Below are positions 5,374-10,325 of a stretch of 10,325 nt of DNA, in pieces. The first letter of the stretch is position 1. Each line of letters begins with the position of its first letter. The position numbers and the translations under genes are program-made. The notes below the pieces were generated by a model. It was not told where the DNA came from. It saw only the letters and a program-made list of their open reading frames with translations, and made no database searches. Source of the DNA: Lachnospiraceae bacterium UBA3801 (GTDB lineage Bacteria > Bacillota > Clostridia > Lachnospirales > Lachnospiraceae); NCBI GenBank assembly GCA_002368685.1, contig DFEN01000073.1:1-10325 (forward strand). Direction: 5' to 3'.

Positions 5374-7455
5374 CTACGATTCATAAGCTAATTTTTTCTT
5401 AGGCTTTCCAAATCCAGCCGTCGAATGAACTATCACTTTATCAAAAAGCCTCAAAACTGCCGGGAGCAATAATACAACCACGAACATACTTATAATTGCT
5501 CCTCTTGCCATTAGTATGCAAAGCGAGCTGATCATATCTATTTTGGAATATAGGCCAACACCAAATGTTGCCGCAAAGAAGGATAATGCAGATACAAATA
5601 TTGAGTTAATAGAACCTGACAGTGCCCTTGTAACTGCCTCTTCCTTTTCTACCCCTGCTACCCTTAGCGTTTTATATTTATTCGTCATTAGTATTGCATA
5701 ATCAACTGTTGAGCCTAATTGTATGGTTCCTATAACTATTGACGCCACAAAAGGTAAAGTAGCTCCAGTGTAATGAGGAATTCCCATATTGATAAATATC
5801 GCAAACTCAATCACTGAAACAAGAAGGATCGGAAGTGAGACTGACTTAAATACGAAAATTATTATCAGTCCAACCAGTACTATAGATACCGAGTTAACGA
5901 TATTAAAGTCGTGGTCTGTTACTTTTATGAGATCCTCAGTACATGGAGCTTCACCTATAAGCATACCCTTGCTGTCATATTTATCTATTATCCTATTGAT
6001 TCTGTCACATTGTTGGTTAACCTCATCCGATGCAACCTTATACTCTGACATTACAAATAACAGCTGATACTCTCCATCATCGAGTATATTTACTATATTT
6101 TCCGGAATCATTTCTCTAGGAAGTCCGGCCCCCTCTATGGCCTGGATTCCAAGTGTTGCCTTTACCCCATCAACATTATTTACATCCTCTATCAGTCTCC
6201 TTACTTCTCTATCCTCAAGGTTAGAATCAAGAAGAATCATATGAGTCGATGCCATGTTAAATTCTTTCTCAAGCTTTTCATTAGCCTGTATACTCTCCAG
6301 ATCCTTTGGAAGGGAACTATCCAGATTGTAATAAACTTTATTATGCTTTTGTCCATAGAAGGCAGGTACTATAAGCACTGCAAATACTATAAGGAATATA
6401 TAATAATGCTTTACTATCCATGGACTTACTTTGGAAAAATCAGGAACTAAAGCCTTATGTCTTGTCTTCTCAATCGCCTTATCAAACATCAGAATCATGG
6501 ATGGAAGTATAGTCACGCAGCAGATAACTCCTATCACCACGCCCTTCGCCATAACTATTCCCATATCCAGTCCAAGTGTAAAGCTCATAAAACAAAGTGC
6601 CACAAAGCCGGCAACTGTTGTTATAGAACTACCAACTACAGATACAAGAGTTTTATCAATGGCAACCGCCATAGCTTCCTTATTATCCTTATCCTTCTTC
6701 TCTTCACAGTAGCTATGCCACAAGAAGATTGAATAATCCATAGTTACCGCAAGCTGAAGCACCGCCGCCAGAGCCTTGGTCACATAGGATATCTCACCTT
6801 TAAAAACATTCGATCCCATGTTATACATAACGGCACAACCTATACTTACCAGAAAAAGTATTGGAATCAAAAACGAATCCATACTAAGCTGAAGTACTAC
6901 GAGACATAGAACAACAGCTATCGCTACATATATTGGAACCTCTTTATCACTAAGGTTCTTTGTATCAATAACTACAGCTGACATACCTCCTATGAATACA
7001 CTCTTACCAGCTATAGCTCTTATATCCTCTACCGCATTTAGCGTTTCATCAGCAGAAAGTGTAGTATCATAGAATACCATCATTAGCTGAGCATCGCCCT
7101 GCTGGATAGTACTTCGCAATTCATCCGGAAGCAGCTCGATAGGAACTGTTCCATTTGTAGCCGATGGATATGATAGTACTCTCTCAACATGATCGACTTC
7201 TTCTATCTTATCTGCCAGTTTTGCTATATCCCTGTCAGGAAGACCTTCTACGACCACCATAGAAAATGCTCCCGTGCCGAAATCCTCAGCCAGGATATCC
7301 TGTCCTTTCATCGTCTCAATATCCTTTGGAAGATATGTGAGAATATCATAGTTAGTTCTGGTTTTTAGATAACCAATCGCTGATGGAATCAGCAGTACCA
7401 GGGCAAGTATCAGTATAGGTATTCGCATATTTACAACGTGCTTGCCAAGTTTCAT
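5374..7455 (-). CDS. MMPL/RND-family membrane transporter
   Basis: This 693-residue transporter has the RND two-fold layout. One membrane helix (about 13-30) is followed by an extracellular domain and five helices (about 172-325); then a helix near 350-367, a second extracellular domain and five helices (about 518-675). The paired proton-relay motifs are present: TMDYSIFLWHSY with Asp240-Tyr241 and STVDYAILMTNKY with Asp585-Tyr586, equivalent to the Asp-Tyr pairs of mycobacterial MmpL3. The two extracellular domains begin with similar motifs (YDILTYLPKDIE and YNLDSSLPKDLE), showing the internal duplication. MMPL proteins export lipids, peptides or drugs using the proton gradient; the substrate is not evident. 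The frame opens at 7485, but GAGGAGGG about 7 nt before the ATG at 7455 decides the start, and the earlier ATG lies in a hairpin loop. The heptad lipoprotein follows; a TetR gene is divergent. Confidence 0.93.
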   Translation of the reverse strand: MKLGKHVVNMRIPILILALVLLIPSAIGYLKTRTNYDILTYLPKDIETMKGQDILAEDFGTGAFSMVVVEGLPDRDIAKLADKIEEVDHVERVLSYPSATNGTVPIELLPDELRSTIQQGDAQLMMVFYDTTLSADETLNAVEDIRAIAGKSVFIGGMSAVVIDTKNLSDKEVPIYVAIAVVLCLVVLQLSMDSFLIPILFLVSIGCAVMYNMGSNVFKGEISYVTKALAAVLQLAVTMDYSIFLWHSYCEEKKDKDNKEAMAVAIDKTLVSVVGSSITTVAGFVALCFMSFTLGLDMGIVMAKGVVIGVICCVTILPSMILMFDKAIEKTRHKALVPDFSKVSPWIVKHYYIFLIVFAVLIVPAFYGQKHNKVYYNLDSSLPKDLESIQANEKLEKEFNMASTHMILLDSNLEDREVRRLIEDVNNVDGVKATLGIQAIEGAGLPREMIPENIVNILDDGEYQLLFVMSEYKVASDEVNQQCDRINRIIDKYDSKGMLIGEAPCTEDLIKVTDHDFNIVNSVSIVLVGLIIIFVFKSVSLPILLVSVIEFAIFINMGIPHYTGATLPFVASIVIGTIQLGSTVDYAILMTNKYKTLRVAGVEKEEAVTRALSGSINSIFVSALSFFAATFGVGLYSKIDMISSLCILMARGAIISMFVVVLLLPAVLRLFDKVIVHSTAGFGKPKKKLAYES

Positions 7456-7464
7456 TGTTATCCC

Positions 7465-7530
7465 TCCTCTTCTTTTAGATACCAAAAAGGTATCCTATCT
7501 TGTTTCATTTGAAAGGATACCCCCAGAGGA
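7465..7530 (-). promoter_or_regulatory. Structured leader or operator before the MMPL gene
   Basis: Read on the minus strand, GGTATCC (7515-7521), GGATACC (7489-7495) and GGTATC (7478-7483) lie in a row. The middle segment can pair perfectly with either neighbour but not both. Outside them TCCTCT (7525-7530) is exactly complementary to AGAGGA (7465-7470), which is part of the transporter's ribosome site. A small TTTC/GAAA stem nests inside the first pairing. This could be an RNA switch hiding the ribosome site, or a set of DNA operator half-sites for the neighbouring TetR protein. Confidence 0.45.
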
Positions 7531-7543
7531 CAAATATGTAATT

Positions 7544-7593
7544 AGACAAAAGGTTGTCTGTGACAAACTTTCAGACACATTTCAAAAAGTGTC
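7544..7593. promoter_or_regulatory. Array of GACA/TGTC half-sites, probable TetR-family operator region
   Basis: Five alternating half-sites occur in 49 bp: GACAA (7545-7549), TTGTC (7554-7558), GACAA (7562-7566), GACAC (7574-7578) and GTGTC (7589-7593). They form overlapping palindromes: AGACAA-N4-TTGTCT, TTGTC-N3-GACAA and GACAC-N10-GTGTC. The array lies midway between the divergent TetR and MMPL genes, the usual place for an autoregulated TetR operator. A TTGACA hexamer for the leftward direction lies at 7590-7595, but no good -10 follows at normal spacing. Confidence 0.5.
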
Positions 7594-7623
7594 AAAAAAA
7601 TAATCTCTTATTTTCCGAAACTG

Positions 7624-7632
7624 TGCTATCAT
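7624..7632 (+). promoter_or_regulatory. Extended -10 promoter of the TetR gene
   Basis: TGCTATCAT is an extended -10 element (TGn plus TATCAT, one mismatch to TATAAT). No clear -35 lies 17 bp upstream, which fits the extended -10 type. Transcription would start near 7639, leaving a leader of about 48 nt. The 8-mer TATCATAG recurs 23 bp downstream (7650-7657). Confidence 0.45.
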
Positions 7633-7686
7633 AGTAATGGGTTTATTTGTATCATAGATTAACTAACCAGGAAGGAACAAACTCAA

Positions 7687-8277
7687 ATGGCATATTCAAC
7701 CATTACTAAAAGATTAATTGCAGACAGTCTGAAGGAATTAACTAAAACTAAAACCTTTGACAAAATATCTGTTAAGGATATATCGAAAAAATGTGATATC
7801 AACCGACAGACCTTCTATTATCACTTTGAGGATAAATATGTTCTACTCAAGTGGATATATGAAAATGATCTGCTGGAAAAATATATTAAAGATGTGAGCT
7901 TCGAGAATTGGAATACGAGACTTGAAGAACTCCTTACAGCCATGACTGAGGATAAGCGTTTCTATATAAATACAATCAATCACACAGAAAATTATATCCA
8001 GGAATATTTACTGGTGCAGGCTCAGAATATTTTCGAGCAGGCTATATCCGTAATAGATAAAAGCTCTCCCGACGATTTTCAGAATACGGTTAGTGAGCAA
8101 CAGAGAAATTTTATTGCCAGATTCTTTGCTTATGGTTCATGTGGAATTATTCTTGAATGGGTAACTAAGGGAATGATAGAAACACCAGAATATATCGCTA
8201 ACAATATGAAGACATTAAAAGACCTGTGCGAAAAGGCAGCCTTTGACTACCTTTCTGACAGGCTTAACATTGACTAA
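7687..8277 (+). CDS. TetR/AcrR-family regulator (DhaS-like), divergent from MMPL operon
   Basis: This 196-residue DNA-binding regulator opens with MAYSTITKRLIADSLKEL. It carries a standard TetR helix-turn-helix at about residues 27-50 (ISVKDISKKCDINRQTFYYHF), where the recognition helix contains NRQTFYYHF. The N-terminus closely resembles the DhaS/AcrR-like group common in Firmicutes. The remaining 145 residues form the helical ligand-binding and dimerisation part, with no recognisable ligand motif. GAAGGA lies 10 nt before the ATG. As the only plus-strand gene, divergent from the MMPL-lipoprotein operon across a repeat-filled gap, it most likely represses that operon and perhaps itself, with the pump's substrate or an envelope stress as inducer. 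Its stop is 3 bp from the convergent symporter stop. Family firm; target inferred from position. Confidence 0.93.
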   Translation: MAYSTITKRLIADSLKELTKTKTFDKISVKDISKKCDINRQTFYYHFEDKYVLLKWIYENDLLEKYIKDVSFENWNTRLEELLTAMTEDKRFYINTINHTENYIQEYLLVQAQNIFEQAISVIDKSSPDDFQNTVSEQQRNFIARFFAYGSCGIILEWVTKGMIETPEYIANNMKTLKDLCEKAAFDYLSDRLNID

Positions 8278-8280
8278 TAT

Positions 8281-10083
8281 TTAACTCTTTTTCTTGGTCT
8301 TCTTTCGAATAGGATCTATATATTTCATTTCATAATAGCTCTCAAGAGCTTTATATTCTTCTGTCGTAGTATCATCTACATGACCGTGCATGTCATCGAA
8401 GTCCTTCTCACCTCTAATTCTTTTAACAACATGAAGGGCGACATTCGCACAGTGAGAGGATATTCTTTCAAAGCTGTTCATCAGATCATAAAGAGCCACA
8501 CCACCTTCAACCCCACAGTCTCCATCCTGAAGTCTATCCACATGATGTGACTTTATCAGCTCATTCAGCTCCTTAACAGTATGAGCCATTGGTTCAACTC
8601 TGATAGCCATATTCAGGTTATCTGTAGAGAACGACTCCATAACAGTTTCTACTGTAAGCTGTGTAGCTGACATAATTGCCTCAAGCTCTTTCTGGCCCTT
8701 CTTTGAAAATGCAATCTTATTCTCATTCATCTCCTGAGCCACATAAGCAATATTCATAGAATAGTCACCCATTCTCTCGAAGTCTCCGATAGAACTAAGC
8801 ACCTCTGAAACAACCAGCTTATTATCTGGTGTCAGACGTTTTCTATCAATCTTCACTATATAATCAGAAAGCGCCGTCTCACATCTATCAATAAAGGATT
8901 CATTTTCCTCTAGCAAAACAAAATTGTTCGGAGCATATTCCTTTATCATTCCAGTAGCCATCTGGAAATTCTCAAGTATTTTCTCGCTCATCTTATTGAT
9001 AAGTCTAATACACTGATTAAGGGCTATACCAGGAGTTTTGAGAAGCATATCATCAAGAGCTTTGATCTCCTCATCTCCGGGAACAGCATCTGTATCCTTA
9101 ACCATCTTACCTGTCAGCTGAAGCATCTGCTTATTGAACGGAAGCAGAACCACACTAGTAGCAAAGTTAAAGAGGAAATGGAAATTTGCTATATTACCTC
9201 TATTAACAACCTTCTCCATAAATGGCAGACCGAATATCATATTTGCCGTATAAATCACCAGACAGAACAGAATCGCACCTATTATATTAAAGACAACATA
9301 TGTAATTGATACTCTCTTAGCTTTCTTATTAGCGCCGATGGCACCAAGTATAATAGGAGTACATTTACCAAGGTTCTGTCCTATTATTATAGGAATTGCT
9401 ATCGAATAGGTGATACCGCCCGTTGCTGAAAGTGCTTGAAGAATACCTACAGACGCACTCGAGCTCTGAATAATTGCCGTAAGCACAAGCCCTATAAGTA
9501 TACCTATAAATGGATTACTAAACGAAGTAAAAAGTCTCTGAAACTTTTCTGAATCCTTAAGCGGTGCGAACACCTCTTCCATTATGGTCATACCATAGAA
9601 AAGAGTTCCAAGACCTACAAGTATTCCCGCCAGATGCTTCTTCTGCTGTTTCTTCGAGAACAGATGCAGAAATGCACCAACTGCCAGAAGCATTGGGGCA
9701 AAGGATGAAGGCTTGAGAAGCTTCAGAACTATATTTTCTGAACTAAGATCTCCAAGTCTAAGTATCTGCGCTGTGACTGTACTACCAATATTTGCTCCAT
9801 ATACGACAGGTATTGCCTGAACAAGCTTAATGATACCTGCATTTACAAAGCCTATAAGCATCAGTGTTGTAGCTGCGGAGCTCTGTATGATACCTGTAAC
9901 ACCAAGTCCCAGCCCCCAGCCCTTAAGGGCTCCGACGCCCTTCTTCTTACTGGTAGTAAGCGTCTCCATTATTTTTTCAAGTTTTGAACCGGCTATCTTC
10001 TCAAGAGATGATCCCATCAGGGACATACCAAAAAGGAAAAGACCGACTCCTCCAAAAAGCTCTAATATCGATATAATGTTCAT
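8281..10083 (-). CDS. Na+/phosphate symporter family protein (NptA/YjbB-like) with PhoU-like C-terminal domain
   Basis: This 600-residue protein has two parts. Residues 1-325 form an inverted-repeat membrane domain with the duplicated QSS signature of Na/Pi cotransporters: IIQSSAATT (65-73) and IIQSSSASVG (204-213), with GANIGST (96-102) and GQNLGKCT (235-242) following each. Residues about 345-560 form a helical PhoU-like domain with the metal-site motifs IGDFERMGDY (432-441) and NSFERISSHCANVA (536-549). The family moves phosphate with sodium across the inner membrane; the PhoU-like part probably regulates it. A lysine-rich tail (KKTKKKS) ends the protein. AAGGAG lies 11 nt before the ATG, a little long, and partly adjoins the RNase H stop, so the two genes are likely cotranscribed. 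Bacterial members can import or export phosphate; direction is not decided here. Confidence 0.92.
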   Translation of the reverse strand: MNIISILELFGGVGLFLFGMSLMGSSLEKIAGSKLEKIMETLTTSKKKGVGALKGWGLGLGVTGIIQSSAATTLMLIGFVNAGIIKLVQAIPVVYGANIGSTVTAQILRLGDLSSENIVLKLLKPSSFAPMLLAVGAFLHLFSKKQQKKHLAGILVGLGTLFYGMTIMEEVFAPLKDSEKFQRLFTSFSNPFIGILIGLVLTAIIQSSSASVGILQALSATGGITYSIAIPIIIGQNLGKCTPIILGAIGANKKAKRVSITYVVFNIIGAILFCLVIYTANMIFGLPFMEKVVNRGNIANFHFLFNFATSVVLLPFNKQMLQLTGKMVKDTDAVPGDEEIKALDDMLLKTPGIALNQCIRLINKMSEKILENFQMATGMIKEYAPNNFVLLEENESFIDRCETALSDYIVKIDRKRLTPDNKLVVSEVLSSIGDFERMGDYSMNIAYVAQEMNENKIAFSKKGQKELEAIMSATQLTVETVMESFSTDNLNMAIRVEPMAHTVKELNELIKSHHVDRLQDGDCGVEGGVALYDLMNSFERISSHCANVALHVVKRIRGEKDFDDMHGHVDDTTTEEYKALESYYEMKYIDPIRKKTKKKS

Positions 10084-10100
10084 TCAGTATTATGCTCCTT

Positions 10101-10325
10101 CTATTCTATGCCGAGAGCTGACTTAGCCAGCTCGTCTGCTCTATCATTCCCCATATCCCCAGAATGACCTTTAACCTTATGAAAATGCACCTTCAGCTTA
10201 TCGCTGATAGATACATAGTATTCCTTATAAGCCCTAGTACCTTCTTTATTTGTCTTCCACTCTCCAAGTGCCCATTTCTCTATTCCAGCATAGTCATAGT
10301 ATATATCTAAACTATCTATTCCATT
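10101..10325 (-). CDS. rnhA: Ribonuclease HI, C-terminal part (runs off right edge)
   Basis: The last 74 residues of an RNase H-fold protein are present, ending in TAG at 10101. Recognisable pieces are the IYYDYAGIEKWALGEWKTN stretch, the active-site loop KVKGHSG with His54 of this fragment (equivalent to E. coli His124), and GNDRADELAKSA, where Asp64 matches the fourth metal-binding acid (E. coli Asp134). The enzyme cuts RNA in RNA-DNA hybrids in the cytoplasm. The DYAGIEKWALGEWKTNKEGT region resembles the RNase HI type that carries an N-terminal viroplasmin-like hybrid-binding domain in clostridia, but that part lies outside the window. Its stop is 17 bp before the symporter start, suggesting one transcript. 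The start is not visible. Confidence 0.92.
   Translation of the reverse strand, partial: NGIDSLDIYYDYAGIEKWALGEWKTNKEGTRAYKEYYVSISDKLKVHFHKVKGHSGDMGNDRADELAKSALGIE

Noticed and set aside
6431..6732. Two overlapping plus-strand open frames inside the MMPL gene
   Set aside because: Both are antisense shadows of the transporter's membrane segments, with no ribosome sites or recognisable motifs.
7590..7595. Perfect TTGACA on the minus strand as the -35 of the MMPL promoter
   Set aside because: No -10-like hexamer 16-18 bp downstream (GAAAGT, AAAGTT or TGAAAG there); more likely part of the palindrome array.
9830..10126. Plus-strand open frame of 98 codons across the symporter start
   Set aside because: It lies antisense to the well-supported symporter and reaches into the RNase H gene; Pro/Ser-rich with no family resemblance.

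Overview
The window looks like chromosomal DNA from a low-GC anaerobic Firmicute, most likely a Lachnospiraceae-type Clostridium relative. The evidence is AT-rich sequence, heavy use of ATA and AGA codons, strong AGGAGG-type ribosome sites, an LdhA-type fermentative D-lactate dehydrogenase, a DhaS-like TetR regulator, and a Na/Pi symporter with a C-terminal PhoU-like domain behind an RNase H. The genus cannot be fixed from the sequence alone. All genes except the TetR regulator lie on the minus strand, so the layout is easiest to read from right to left.

Right end (10325 to 8281): the C-terminal end of an RNase HI, then a full Na+/phosphate symporter-like protein whose ribosome site overlaps the RNase H stop region. 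This pair converges on the TetR gene with only 3 bp between the two stop codons.

Centre (8277 to 3133): a divergent regulator and efflux module. The plus-strand TetR/AcrR gene faces an MMPL/RND-family transporter. The transporter gene is followed, with its stop next to the next ribosome site, by a 740-residue lipoprotein carrying two long glycine-heptad rod segments. The 231-bp gap between regulator and pump is dense with inverted repeats. It holds a run of GACA/TGTC half-sites, and, in the transporter's leader, three complementary GGTATCC/GGATACC segments plus a sequence complementary to the transporter's own ribosome site. A strong hairpin terminator ends the module. The likely picture is a TetR-controlled envelope pump (lipid, peptide or drug substrate unknown) with a membrane-anchored rod-like partner outside the membrane.

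Left part (3052 to 1): a perfect TATAAT box and an inverted repeat precede a small cysteine-rich protein gene. It is followed by ldhA with an unusual cysteine-rich tail, a small STAS-domain gene with a possible 15-codon coupled leader ORF, an EamA/DMT-family exporter with its own probable promoter and palindrome, and the start of the GTPase/ATPase gene ychF, which runs off the left edge.

The most interesting parts are the regulator/pump intergenic region, the exactly periodic rod lipoprotein (including a strict four-residue tyrosine repeat), and the shared CxxCx5C spacing in the small protein and the LdhA tail. No RNA genes, CRISPR arrays, insertion sequences or broken genes were seen, and no gene-free stretch exceeds 300 bases.
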